From Sphaerisporangium rubeum (GTDB taxonomy: Bacteria; Actinomycetota; Actinomycetes; Streptosporangiales; Streptosporangiaceae), in contig NZ_JACHIU010000001.1 of the NCBI RefSeq assembly GCF_014207705.1, positions 5,634,501 to 5,698,500 on the forward strand: 64,000 bases of DNA. The letters run 5' to 3'. Numbering within the stretch: the first letter of the stretch is position 1; the number at the start of each line of letters is the position of its first letter. The notes beneath the pieces are model-generated. The model worked only from the letters and a program-made list of their open reading frames with translations. It was not told the DNA's origin and did not search any database. Positions 52,359 through 61,118 of the stretch are shown here, piece by piece. A program made the translations under genes and the position numbers.

Positions 52359-53147
52359 GTGGATCCGGTGGCGGCAAGAGACGTAAGCACTCCGAAAGAA
52401 ACTCCCGCAGCGGTCGCCGACCTGCGCCGCCGCCTCGTCGAGGCGAGTCAGCGCGTCCTGCGCGAGCACGGTCCCGCCGAACTCACCGTGCGCCGTGTCG
52501 CCGAGGCCGCCGGTTCCTCGACCATGGGGATCTACACCCACTTCGGCGGCCGCGGCGGCATGCTGGAGGCCGTCTACCTCGACGGCTTCGAGCAACTGCG
52601 TGCCGCACTCACCCACGCCGCCGGCGACCACCGCGACGACGGGACCACACCTGCCGACCTCACGCCGGCCGAGCCGACCACCGCCTCCGACCCGGCCCGG
52701 CGCGCATCCGCCGCCGACCCCGTCCGGCGACCTTCCGCCTCCGGCCCCGTCCGGCGAACCTCCGCCACTGACCCGGCCCGCCGCATCACCGCTCTGGCCC
52801 TCGCCTACCGCGGCTTCGCCCTGCGCAATCCCCCGCTGTACGCGCTGATGTTCGAACGACCCATCCCCGACTTCGACCCACCTCCCGAACTGCGCCTGCG
52901 CGCCATCGGCATGACCTTCCCGTTCCTCGTCACCGAGATCGAGAACGCCGTCACCCACGGCACCCTGCGCACCCCCGACCCGCGCCGCACCGGCTACCTG
53001 CTGTGGACCGCCATCCACGGCATGGTCAGCATCGAGCTCACCCACACGACCCGCGGCTCCCTGCCGGGCTGGCTCCTCGGTGCTCCCGAAGCCGGTGAAC
53101 ACCTCTTCACCGACGGACTCTCCCTCCTGCTCTCCGGTCTGCGCTAG
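52359..53147 (+). CDS. TetR-family transcriptional regulator
   Basis: 262 aa from GTG 52359. N-terminal HTH (LTVRRVAEAAGSSTMGIYTHFGGRGGMLEAVY). Between the HTH and ligand domains four 9-residue repeats (about residues 111-146: DPARRASAA, DPVRRPSAS, GPVRRTSAT, DPARRITAL) lengthen the linker. The C-terminal domain resembles TetR_C_33-like ligand-binding regions (YRGFALRNPPLYALMF). Probably represses itself and the divergent membrane gene. Confidence 0.92.
   Translation: MDPVAARDVSTPKETPAAVADLRRRLVEASQRVLREHGPAELTVRRVAEAAGSSTMGIYTHFGGRGGMLEAVYLDGFEQLRAALTHAAGDHRDDGTTPADLTPAEPTTASDPARRASAADPVRRPSASGPVRRTSATDPARRITALALAYRGFALRNPPLYALMFERPIPDFDPPPELRLRAIGMTFPFLVTEIENAVTHGTLRTPDPRRTGYLLWTAIHGMVSIELTHTTRGSLPGWLLGAPEAGEHLFTDGLSLLLSGLR
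52689..52796 (+). repeat. 27-bp tandem repeat (x4) in the TetR linker
   Basis: Four in-frame 27-bp units (52689, 52716, 52743, 52770) encode DPARRASAA-like nonapeptides in the loop before the ligand-binding domain. Confidence 0.85.
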
Positions 53148-53205
53148 CACGTGCCGCCACCACGCCACACTCGCGTGGCGGCGGCACCGAGCGAACGTGC
53201 GTGTC

Positions 53206-53240
53206 CGTGTCCGCGAGCCCGGGGTGGGCTCGCGGACACG
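53206..53240. terminator. Bidirectional terminator hairpin
   Basis: A perfect 15-bp stem (left arm 53206-53220, right arm 53226-53240) with a GGGGT loop lies between the convergent TetR and membrane-protein genes, 6 bp before the latter's stop. Confidence 0.85.
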
Positions 53241-53246
53241 GTCGGC

Positions 53247-54194
53247 TCAGGCCCAGGGGGCCACGGGGTACCAGGGGATGATCTCGCGGCGGGCCAGGAG
53301 GCGGATGTCCCAGTACATGAAGGTGAAGACGCCGACGACGATGAAGGAGACGGCGACGATCAGAGCGGCTCTGCTTGGTTTGGCGGCGATCCAGCGGCCG
53401 ATGGGGCCGCCGGCGACGATCGCGATGATGACGGCGAGCACCACCATGATCACGATGTTGCCGAGGGACTGGAGGACGAAGGCGCCGGCGCCGTACAGGG
53501 GGTTGCCGCTTTCGGCGGCGTCGCGGAAGAGTTGGCGGAAGAGACCGAAGGGTCGGCCGATGAGGAAGCCGCCGATCAGGATGCCCATGACCAGCATGCG
53601 AGCGCCGGGGAAGCGTTGCGAGACGCGCTCAAGCGGGTCCTTGACGAGGCCGAGTGCGGCGAGGCCGAGCCAGACGAAGACCAGGCCGATGACGCCGAAG
53701 ACGACCATGGACTGGATGCTGCGCGGGGACAGGCCGGCGGCGGTCGGCGCGGTGTCGAACTGCGGCATGCTGGTGCCGACGAAGCCGACGATCGCGCCGT
53801 ACACGGCGGAGACCGCGACCATGCCGGCGATGAGCCAGCGCAGCGGGAGCAGGACCGCCTTGATGCGGCCACCCAGGCTGCCGCCTTGGCCCATGAGCGG
53901 GGCCACGGCGCCGAAGACGGCGACGTTGCAGGCGGTGAAGCTGCCGGCGAGGCCGGTGGCCAGGGCGAACGCGAGGCCGGCCGCGACACCGGCGATCGGC
54001 ACCTCCTTGGCGTCGTGTCCGAGGAGGGAGTTGGCGACGCTGTCGCCGATGACGGAGTCGACGAACGTCGCCGACCAGACCACGGTGAGCAGGAAGCCCG
54101 CCAGCACGCTGAGCGCGACGATCAGTGCGCGCCTTCTGGGGTAGGGAGAGGTGGTTTCCGGGGCCTTCAGAGGTGTGGACGCGATCTCGACCAT
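53247..54194 (-). CDS. Polytopic membrane protein of unknown function
   Basis: 315 aa from ATG 54194 (AAAGGGAAA upstream). Seven to eight transmembrane segments; a GLAGSFTACNVAVFGAVAPLMG stretch after the second segment has a single Cys and recalls, weakly, CcdA/DsbD-like transporters. A large hydrophilic loop is absent. The family is not recognised with confidence. Same strand as the downstream-lying P450 but separated by 418 bp. Confidence 0.78.
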   Translation of the reverse strand: MVEIASTPLKAPETTSPYPRRRALIVALSVLAGFLLTVVWSATFVDSVIGDSVANSLLGHDAKEVPIAGVAAGLAFALATGLAGSFTACNVAVFGAVAPLMGQGGSLGGRIKAVLLPLRWLIAGMVAVSAVYGAIVGFVGTSMPQFDTAPTAAGLSPRSIQSMVVFGVIGLVFVWLGLAALGLVKDPLERVSQRFPGARMLVMGILIGGFLIGRPFGLFRQLFRDAAESGNPLYGAGAFVLQSLGNIVIMVVLAVIIAIVAGGPIGRWIAAKPSRAALIVAVSFIVVGVFTFMYWDIRLLARREIIPWYPVAPWA

Positions 54195-54612
54195 TGTGCG
54201 GTTTCCCTTTCGTTGCGCCCTTTGCCCTGCCTGTGGGGGCCGGCCCCTCGAAGAAGGCCGAGGAGCGGCCCGCCGGGGGGTCTCCAGGCCAACGCCGGAC
54301 GACGATCCGGAGGTGTGCGGCCGCAGCCGGCCATAGGCCCGGCGACGACGATGTCGAACCCGACGATCTCCAGGATCCGTCCGGCCCGGGACTTCGCCAA
54401 TACGCCGCCGCAGGGGAACGAAACAGTGACCTTCACGACGCCTCACGCCACGTCACCGGCCGGTATCACGGCGACACGGCCGAGCGCGGGACCCATTCCT
54501 GGAGACATGTCACGGGTCTGGTCGGCATCTACATGCGATCCCCGCCATGTCATCGCGTACAGCGACGGCGAGGTCCGTCAGCAGTTCGGCATCGACGTCG
54601 GGAACGGCAGCG
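54195..54612. other. Intergenic region without convincing gene
   Basis: This 418-bp gap separates the membrane-protein start from the P450 stop. A minus-strand frame (54167-54436) begins MKVTVSFPCGG and has coding-like third positions for about 40 codons before degenerating; it may be a remnant. No hairpin or operator stood out. Confidence 0.5.
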
Positions 54613-55887
54613 TCAGGCCCAGGTGACCATGAGCTCGGCCGGGCCCGGGATGAGGTGGCCGGATCTGCGGGGGACCTGGTCGGCGGGGACGGCCAGTCGC
54701 AGGCCGGGGAGTTCGGCGGTCAGCAGGCCGACCGCGACGGTGAGCTCGATGTGGCCGAGGTGGCGTCCGATGCAGTGGTGTGCGCCGTGGCCGAACGACA
54801 GGTGGCGGTTGGGGGTGCGGCCGAAGTCCATCCGCATCGGGTCGGGGAACACCCTCGGGTCGTGGTTGGCCGCGTCATGGGAAGTGATCACCACGTCGCC
54901 GGGGTGAAGAGCGGCACCGCTCGGGAGGATGACCTCGCGCAGGACCCGGCGGGGCATGTTGTCGGCGGCCGTCGTGGAGAACATTCGCTCCAGCTCGGTG
55001 ACGGCTCCGGGTACGGCTCCGGGGTGCTCGGTCAGGTAGGCGTACGCGGTGTCGTGGCCTTCGTACGGCTGGGTGAGCAGTACCTCGGTGAACGTGGCGG
55101 TGGACGCGGCGACCGATTCCCAGCCGCCGACGAGTAACGCGATCGGCAGTTTGATCAGACGGTCCGGCGGCAGGGACCCGCCGGCGGCCGCGATCGTCGA
55201 CAGCAGGTCCGGGCCGGGGGTGCTGTGACGCCGCATGACCTGCGCCACGAAGTACCCGGCGAGCTCCTTCTGCGCCGCCTCGGTGGTCTCCCTGGTGGCG
55301 GTGCTGGTCGCGAGGAACGGGTCGACCCATTCACGGAACCGGGAACGGTCGGCCTCAGGCAGGCCGAGCATGTCGGCGATCACACCGAGCGACAACGGCA
55401 GCGCGAACGCTGTGACCAGGTCCGCCGTGTCACCGCCGGCGGTCATGTCGCGCAGCAGCGCAGCCGCTCGTTCCTCCACCAGGTGACGCATCGGGGCGAT
55501 GGCGTTCGGTGTGAAAACGGCTTTGACGACGTCACGGACCGCGGCGTGGTCCACTCCGTCCAGGCCGAGCAAGGTGCCTTCCAGATCGACGTCGTCGACG
55601 TCCAGTGCGGCGTGCCGGGAGAACGTGCGCTGGTCCCGCATGACTGCCGTGACGTCGTCGTACCGCGTCACCAGCTTCGCCGCGGTGCCGTTCGCCCTGA
55701 CGATGTCGATCACTCCGGTGCCGGCCTCCCTGATCTCGTGGTATCTGGGGTTCTTGAACATCGGCTGCCGGTTCTCACCGGTGGCGTCCCGGTCGAAGGG
55801 GTGACTGATGGGGGTCGCGTCGAGAGGCGTCGTAGCGGCCATGGACGGCTCGTCCTCCTGCGGGTCGACTGTCGTCGTGTCGGTCAT
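54613..55887 (-). CDS. Cytochrome P450 with non-canonical I-helix
   Basis: 424 aa from ATG 55887 (GTG 55911 also possible). Heme loop FGHGAHHCIG (365-374, Cys372) and ExxR (E298-R301) are intact. The I-helix reads LLVGGWESVAAS (252-262) where AGxxT is expected: the acid is Glu but the conserved Thr is replaced, and a Trp occupies the position before Glu. Such changes occur in P450s that do not need the usual proton relay, for example some that use peroxide or a substrate hydroxyl. The substrate is unknown. It lies upstream-to-downstream after the PLP gene, with an 89-bp gap. Confidence 0.93.
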   Translation of the reverse strand: MTDTTTVDPQEDEPSMAATTPLDATPISHPFDRDATGENRQPMFKNPRYHEIREAGTGVIDIVRANGTAAKLVTRYDDVTAVMRDQRTFSRHAALDVDDVDLEGTLLGLDGVDHAAVRDVVKAVFTPNAIAPMRHLVEERAAALLRDMTAGGDTADLVTAFALPLSLGVIADMLGLPEADRSRFREWVDPFLATSTATRETTEAAQKELAGYFVAQVMRRHSTPGPDLLSTIAAAGGSLPPDRLIKLPIALLVGGWESVAASTATFTEVLLTQPYEGHDTAYAYLTEHPGAVPGAVTELERMFSTTAADNMPRRVLREVILPSGAALHPGDVVITSHDAANHDPRVFPDPMRMDFGRTPNRHLSFGHGAHHCIGRHLGHIELTVAVGLLTAELPGLRLAVPADQVPRRSGHLIPGPAELMVTWA

Positions 55888-55976
55888 AACACTCTGATCA
55901 GCCCCTGTCACCCAGAGCCGTCCCGGCTACCGAATCATCGTCTCGTCGGCCGAGCGCATCGACAAGTAAGGAGTGA

Positions 55977-56975
55977 TCATGAGCATGGCCGTGACCGGTC
56001 GCGGCGGCCGGGGGTCGCGCCGACCCAGCGATGGTAGGCGTCGATGTCGACGTTGCCGCCGCAGATGATGGTGGCGACGTGGCGGCCGGCGAAGCGGGTG
56101 GGGTTCTCCAGGATCGCGGCGATGCCGAGTGCGGCGGAGGGTTCGACGACCAGGCCGGCGTGGTGGAGGAGGAGGCGCATGGCGGTGGTGATCGACGCCT
56201 CTTGGACGAGGACGGCGTCGTCGGCCACGAGGAGGAGGTCGTCGAGCACGGCGGGGATGGGGTTCCGGCCGGCTACGCCGTCGGCGATGGTGTCGGTGGC
56301 GTCGGTGGTGACGACCTGGCGGCTGTGCCAGGAGTGGGTCATCGCGGGTGCGCCTTGGGGCTGTACGCAGATCACCTCGACGCCGGGTGCGAGGGCTTTC
56401 AGCACGTGGCCCACGCCGGTGGCCAGTGCGCCGCCGCCTAGTGCGATCAGGACGGCGTCGAAGGAAGGCGAGGTGTCGGCCAGTTCCAGGCCGATGGTCG
56501 CCGCGCCTTCGCAGGTCTCGATGTCCAGGCTGTCTTCCACCAGGCGGAAGCCGTAGTGCTCGGCCAAGGCCGTGGCGCGTTCTCGGGCTTGGTCGAAGTC
56601 GCCGGGGACGAGTTCCAGTCTGGCGCCGAGCGCGCGGATGCGGTCGAGCTTGACGGCGGGTGCGGAGCGGGACGCCACGACGGTGACGACGATGCCGCGC
56701 TTGCGGCCGGACCAGGCGAGGGCTTGGCCGAGGTTTCCCGCGCTGGCGCACACCACGGCACTCGCTCCGGCGTCGGCGATCAGGCTCGTGATGAGCTCGG
56801 TGCCGCGGGCCTTGAAGCTGCGGACCGGGTTCGCCGTTTCGAGTTTGAGGCTCACCGCGCAGCCGAGGTGCGGCTCCAGCGCCTCGCAGCGGTACAGCGG
56901 GGTGTTGAGGAAGACGGGGTCGATCACCTCGCACGCCGCCAGGATGCGATCGGTGTCGAGGCGCGTCTCCTGCAC
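55977..56975 (-). CDS. Threonine/serine dehydratase-like PLP enzyme
   Basis: 332 aa from GTG 56975. Fold-type II PLP protein with the Schiff-base Lys K55 in VRSFKARG, the CASAGNLGQALAW asparagine loop and the glycine-rich LGGGALATG phosphate loop. The family deaminates L-threonine or L-serine to 2-oxo acids; diaminopropionate- or hydroxyaspartate-type substrates are also possible. No ACT regulatory domain. It follows MurQ on the same strand after 77 bp. Confidence 0.88.
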   Translation of the reverse strand: MQETRLDTDRILAACEVIDPVFLNTPLYRCEALEPHLGCAVSLKLETANPVRSFKARGTELITSLIADAGASAVVCASAGNLGQALAWSGRKRGIVVTVVASRSAPAVKLDRIRALGARLELVPGDFDQARERATALAEHYGFRLVEDSLDIETCEGAATIGLELADTSPSFDAVLIALGGGALATGVGHVLKALAPGVEVICVQPQGAPAMTHSWHSRQVVTTDATDTIADGVAGRNPIPAVLDDLLLVADDAVLVQEASITTAMRLLLHHAGLVVEPSAALGIAAILENPTRFAGRHVATIICGGNVDIDAYHRWVGATPGRRDRSRPCS

Positions 56976-57006
56976 GGTACGACAGCGTAGTGCCGTCGGC
57001 GGTCGG

Positions 57007-57103
57007 GTGCGGGTCGCGAGTGAGGTCGTGAGGTTGGGACCGGAGGCGGCGGTCAGGTGCGGGTCGTGAGGGCCGTGGTGAGGTTGTGGCCGGAGGCGGC
57101 CAG
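57007..57103 (-). repeat. 50-bp tandem duplication of the murQ 3' end
   Basis: The last part of murQ (about 57057-57103) is repeated imperfectly just downstream (57007-57056), so the non-coding copy would read SGPNLTTSLATRT against the real SGHNLTTALTTRT. The period is about 50 bp. Confidence 0.65.
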
Positions 57104-58021
57104 GTGGTGGCGGGCCGCTTGCGGAGGGAGGGTGTGCTCGATCATGAGGATGGCGGTCTTGACCTCGTTGTCGGCGGCTTCGAGGGCTTCCTTGGCGGTC
57201 TGGGGGTCGGTGCCGGTGATGTCGGCGACGATTCTGGTGGCGCGGTCGGCGAGTTTGTTGTTGGTGGCGGAGACTTCGATCATGTAGTTGCCGAAGGTGC
57301 GGCCGCATTTGATCATGGTGATGGTCGAGATCATGTTGAGGACGAGCTTCTGGGCCGTGCCTGCCTTGAGGCGGGTGGAGCCGGTGACGATCTCGGGGCC
57401 GGTGATCACTTCGATGGGCTGGTCGGCGGCGGCGGACAGCGGGGTGGACTCGTTGCACGACAGGCCCACGGTGTAGGCGCCTCGGGAACGGGCCGCTGTG
57501 ACGGCGGCCACGACGTACGGGGCCCTTCCTGCGGCGGAGATGCCGACGACCGCGTCGCCGGGGCCGACGGCGTGAGTGGCGATCGCGGTCCTACCGGCTT
57601 CCGCGTCGTCCTCGGCGCCTTCCACGGAGCGGATCAGTGCCTCGGGGCCGCCGGCGATGACGCCTTGGACGGTTTCCGGGGACGTGCCGAAGGTCGGGGG
57701 ACATTCGGAGGCGTCGAGGACGGCGAGGCGGCCGGAGGTGCCCGCACCGATGTACAGGAGGCGACCGCCTTGGCGGAGGCGGGTGGTGATCTCGTCGATG
57801 GCGGCGGAGATCTGCGGGAGCTGGGACGCGACGGCGGCCGGGACGGTGGCGTCGGCGGCGTTCATCAGGCCGGCGATCTCCTCGGTGGGGAGGCGGTCGA
57901 TGGCTCTGTAACGCGGGTCGGTCTGCTCGGTCGCGCGACGGCCCGGGTCGGTCTGCTCGGTCGCGCGGCGGCCCGGGTCGGTCGCGTGGTGGCGGACGGC
58001 GTCGGTGGCGGGTCGGGTCAT
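57053..58021 (-). CDS. murQ: N-acetylmuramic acid 6-phosphate etherase
   Basis: 322 aa from ATG 58021, overlapping the GNAT stop (ATGA). The SIS domain shows GAGTSGRLAVLDASECPPTFG, GISAAGRAPYV and CNESTPLSAAADQPIEV, diagnostic of MurQ. It cleaves the lactyl ether of MurNAc-6-P to GlcNAc-6-P and D-lactate in cell-wall recycling. The N-terminus contains a 10-residue duplication (DPGRRATEQT twice). It is the last of a tightly coupled operon with ABC transporter genes. Confidence 0.94.
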   Translation of the reverse strand: MTRPATDAVRHHATDPGRRATEQTDPGRRATEQTDPRYRAIDRLPTEEIAGLMNAADATVPAAVASQLPQISAAIDEITTRLRQGGRLLYIGAGTSGRLAVLDASECPPTFGTSPETVQGVIAGGPEALIRSVEGAEDDAEAGRTAIATHAVGPGDAVVGISAAGRAPYVVAAVTAARSRGAYTVGLSCNESTPLSAAADQPIEVITGPEIVTGSTRLKAGTAQKLVLNMISTITMIKCGRTFGNYMIEVSATNNKLADRATRIVADITGTDPQTAKEALEAADNEVKTAILMIEHTLPPQAARHHLAASGHNLTTALTTRT

Positions 58022-58923
58022 GACTCCTCGGTTTCCGGGAGGCCGGGGTCGGTCAGGGAACGGCGGAACGACCAGAAGACGCGTTCGACGCGTGCGCCGA
58101 TGGCCCTGGCGTAGAAGTGAATGGGGCCGACCCAGGCGATCTGGGCCTCCCGCTGGCCGGTGGCAGCCTGGTCGTTGAGGCAGCGGCGCAGCAGGACGCG
58201 GCCCACGCCGAGGCCGCGGGACTGTTCGGCGGTCCCCATGGGGCCGAACCAGCCGGGACGGGTGCCCCAGGCGGCGAAGCCGAGGATCTCGCCGTCGCGT
58301 ACGGCGTAGTGGCAGCCGGTGGACTGTTCGACCTCCCAGGCCCAGGAGTCGTTCCAGTGGTCGCGGACGAAGCCGGCCACCGACGCGCGGTCGCCGGGGT
58401 CGTGCGCGGAGTGCAGTTCCACCCCGGCCTCGGCGAGGCGGGCCAGGTCGGGTTCCTGCGCGGTGGGGAGCGCGGTGAGGTCCACGGTCATGTTCCACGC
58501 GGTGCGGTACCGCTGGTAGCCGAGGCTTTCGGCGAGGCAGACGGCGGGGGTGTAGCGGACGTCGACACCGGGCCAGGCGTAGCACGGCGGGTTGCCGGCG
58601 AGGCGTACCTCGTGGACGTCGCGGTCGTGCAGCCAGTCCTCGGCGGCGTGGACGAGGGCCTTGCCGAGGCCGTGGCCGCGTGCGGCGGGGTGGACGGCGA
58701 GCAGGTCCACGTGGCCGGCGCCGGGGGTCGTGGCGGAGGTCGAGACGAACGCCACGCCGTCCATGTCCGGGGTCACGAGCGCGGCCCAGTCCCGGTCCGG
58801 CGGTGGCGCGGCGAGGTGGGTGACCAGGGCCCCGGCCTCGCCGGCGTCCAGGCTCAGGGCCGACCAGGCGAGCCCGGCGACCGCGTCGAGCTCGCCGGTC
58901 GCCATGGGACGGATACCGGTCAC
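58018..58923 (-). CDS. Double-domain GNAT acetyltransferase
   Basis: 301 aa from GTG 58923 (GTGA overlap with the ATPase stop). Two GNAT modules: the first with VHPAARGHGLGKALV, the second with SRGLGVGRVLLRRCL, each an acetyl-CoA loop (RGxGxG/A). The fold is similar to mycothiol synthase-type tandem GNATs but the substrate is unknown. Placement between a peptide transporter and MurQ hints at amino sugar or peptide acetylation. Confidence 0.88.
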   Translation of the reverse strand: MTGIRPMATGELDAVAGLAWSALSLDAGEAGALVTHLAAPPPDRDWAALVTPDMDGVAFVSTSATTPGAGHVDLLAVHPAARGHGLGKALVHAAEDWLHDRDVHEVRLAGNPPCYAWPGVDVRYTPAVCLAESLGYQRYRTAWNMTVDLTALPTAQEPDLARLAEAGVELHSAHDPGDRASVAGFVRDHWNDSWAWEVEQSTGCHYAVRDGEILGFAAWGTRPGWFGPMGTAEQSRGLGVGRVLLRRCLNDQAATGQREAQIAWVGPIHFYARAIGARVERVFWSFRRSLTDPGLPETEES

Positions 58924-60035
58924 GCGGTGGTCCTCACACGGCCGGCGCTCCCCGCGCCGGTCGCGTCGCCGGTCGCCGTTCCGGCCGCGCCGCATCCCCC
59001 GTCGGCGGGTCCCCGGTGGACGGGGGTGCCGGCGTGAAGTTCCAGGGGGATGACCTGGCGGCGGTGCGGGTGGAAGCAGGCGTGTTCGTGGGCCGGGTCG
59101 AGGCAGTGGGCCAGTTCGGGGTGTTCGTCGTAGCAGCGCTGCGTGCTGAAGGGGCACCGGCGCGCGAACAGGCAGCCGGTGTCGGGACGGCGTTCGTCGA
59201 GGGCCTCGGTGGGGACGACGCGGTCGGCACCCGGACGTTCCAGGCCGTGCAGGACGGGGATCGCCGACAGCAGGGCCTGGGTGTAGGGGTGCATGGGGCC
59301 GGTGATGACGGTCTCGGTGGGGCCCTGTTCCACGACCTGGCCGCGGTACAGGACGTACAGCTCGCTGCCGTCGCCGATGTAGCGCGCGGTGGCGATGTCG
59401 TGCGTGATGAACAGCAGGCTGACGCCGAGGCGTTCGCGCAGGTCCTTCAGCAGAGCGAGGATGCTCAGGCGCATGGAGACGTCGATCATGGAGACGGACT
59501 CGTCGGCGACGAGCATCTCGGGGTCCACGGTGAGGGCCCGCGCGATGACGACCCGCTGGCGCATGCCGCCGGAGAGCTGGTGCGGGTAGCGCGGCAGCAC
59601 GTACCCGGGGTCGATGCCGACCAGGGCCAGCAGTTCGGCGGCCCGCTCGTCGACCCACGACCCGGAGCGGCCGGTCTGCCGTGCGCGCAGGGTGAGCGGC
59701 GCGCGCAGGGTCTGCTGGATGGTGCGGTTGGGGTTGAGCGCCGAGTAGGGGTCCTGGTGGATGAGCTGGATACGGCGGAAGTACGGTTCCCGTTTGCGTG
59801 GACGCAGCGGGGTCATCGGCACGCCGCCGATGACGATGTCGCCGGAGTCGTACGTCTCCAGACCGGCGACGATACGGCCGAGTGTGGTCTTGCCGCACCC
59901 GGACTCGCCGATGAACGACACCGCGCCGCCTTTCGGCACCGTGAAGTCGACGCCGCGCAGCGCCGGCACGGTCTGCGGCCCGGTGTGGTCGCCCTTGCGG
60001 CGGTAGGTCTTGGTGATACCGGTTCCGCTGATCAC
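58920..60035 (-). CDS. Oligopeptide-type ABC transporter ATPase (OppF/DppF-like)
   Basis: 371 aa from GTG 60035, AGGAGG upstream, overlapping the preceding stop (GTGA). Walker A GESGCGKTT, signature LSGGMRQR, Walker B MLVADESVSMID (Ser for the usual Pro), H-loop THD, and the C-terminal Cys-rich oligopeptide ATPase extension (CLFARRCPF). Powers uptake with the OppD-like partner. Confidence 0.94.
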   Translation of the reverse strand: MISGTGITKTYRRKGDHTGPQTVPALRGVDFTVPKGGAVSFIGESGCGKTTLGRIVAGLETYDSGDIVIGGVPMTPLRPRKREPYFRRIQLIHQDPYSALNPNRTIQQTLRAPLTLRARQTGRSGSWVDERAAELLALVGIDPGYVLPRYPHQLSGGMRQRVVIARALTVDPEMLVADESVSMIDVSMRLSILALLKDLRERLGVSLLFITHDIATARYIGDGSELYVLYRGQVVEQGPTETVITGPMHPYTQALLSAIPVLHGLERPGADRVVPTEALDERRPDTGCLFARRCPFSTQRCYDEHPELAHCLDPAHEHACFHPHRRQVIPLELHAGTPVHRGPADGGCGAAGTATGDATGAGSAGRVRTTA

Positions 60036-61114
60036 GTATGGTCCTCCTCGGCTCCGGACGGCACCCGCGCGGCCGGGGTGGCGCGTTCCACCCGGACCCC
60101 GGGGGTGGGGAGTTCGACGGCGTGGCAGGCGACGCTGCGGTCGCCGTGCGCCACGGCGAGCGGGTCGTCGGTCTCGCAGACGTCCATGCGCCGGGGACAG
60201 CGTTCGCGGAACACGCAGCCGGCGGACGGCAGGGTGCCGAGCGTCGGTGGCCGGCCCGGCAGCGCGCGGGCCTGCGTGATGTCCCCCGACAGGCGCGGGA
60301 TGGCCTGGATGAGGCCCTGTGTGTAGGGGTGGCGGGGTGCGCCGAGCACCTCGCGGGTGGGGCCGTGCTCGACGAGCCGGCCGCCGTACATCACGGCGAG
60401 GCGGTCGGTGACCTCGGCGGCCACACCGATGTCGTGGGTCACCATCAAGGTGGTGAGGCCGCGCTCCTGGTGCACCTCGCGCACGATGCGCAGGATCGTC
60501 GCCTGCGTGATCATGTCGAGCGCGGTGGTCGGCTCGTCGAGGATCACCAGGTGCGCGTTGAGCACCAGCGCCAGCATGATGCCGACGCGCTGCCGCATGC
60601 CGCCGGAGAGCTGGTGCTGGTGGGAGTCCAGGACGCGCGCTCCGTCGAGGCCCATGCGTTCCAGCAGGCTCATGGCGTCGCGCACCAGGGCCCGGCCGTC
60701 CCGCACGCCGTGCGAGCGGCCGAGGTCGAGCAACTGCTTGCCGACCGTCTTGAGCGGGTTCAGGGAGTTCTGCGCGGCCTGGAAGACGTACCCGAGGTGC
60801 CGGCCGCGTGCCTGGCGCAGTTCCTCGCCGCCGAGGGTGAGCACGTCGCCGAGGCCGTCGATCTCGACGCTGCCGCCGGCGATCCTGCCGGGGGGCTGCA
60901 CGGCGTTCAGCAGCGACAACGCCAGGGTGGACTTGCCGGAACCGGACTCGCCGACGATGCCGGTGATGGTGCCGGGTTCGACGATCATGCTGACGCCGCG
61001 CAGCGCGGGAAGCTCGCCGAGCGGCGTCTTGTAGACGACGGTCAGGTCGCGTACCTCGACGCCGGGAGCGGCGCGGGTCACGAGGGTGACGGGGACGCGG
61101 CTGGTGGTGGTCAT
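60032..61114 (-). CDS. Oligopeptide-type ABC transporter ATPase (OppD/DppD-like)
   Basis: 360 aa from ATG 61114 (GAGGA upstream; GTG 61129 is possible). Walker A GESGSGKST, Q-loop FQAAQNSLNP, LSGGMRQR, Walker B LVILDEPTTALD, and the CVFRERCPRR extension. Forms a heterodimer with the adjacent ATPase. Confidence 0.94.
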   Translation of the reverse strand: MTTTSRVPVTLVTRAAPGVEVRDLTVVYKTPLGELPALRGVSMIVEPGTITGIVGESGSGKSTLALSLLNAVQPPGRIAGGSVEIDGLGDVLTLGGEELRQARGRHLGYVFQAAQNSLNPLKTVGKQLLDLGRSHGVRDGRALVRDAMSLLERMGLDGARVLDSHQHQLSGGMRQRVGIMLALVLNAHLVILDEPTTALDMITQATILRIVREVHQERGLTTLMVTHDIGVAAEVTDRLAVMYGGRLVEHGPTREVLGAPRHPYTQGLIQAIPRLSGDITQARALPGRPPTLGTLPSAGCVFRERCPRRMDVCETDDPLAVAHGDRSVACHAVELPTPGVRVERATPAARVPSGAEEDHT

Positions 61115-61118
61115 CGCG

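Noticed and set aside
53247-54194. CcdA/DsbD assignment
   Set aside because: Only one Cys is seen in the region expected to have a conserved Cys pair, so the similarity is too weak to name.
54167-54436. Small gene upstream of the membrane protein on the minus strand
   Set aside because: Only about 40 codons look coding, the rest is Arg/Pro-rich, and it overlaps the start of the membrane-protein gene. It is mentioned as a possible remnant only.
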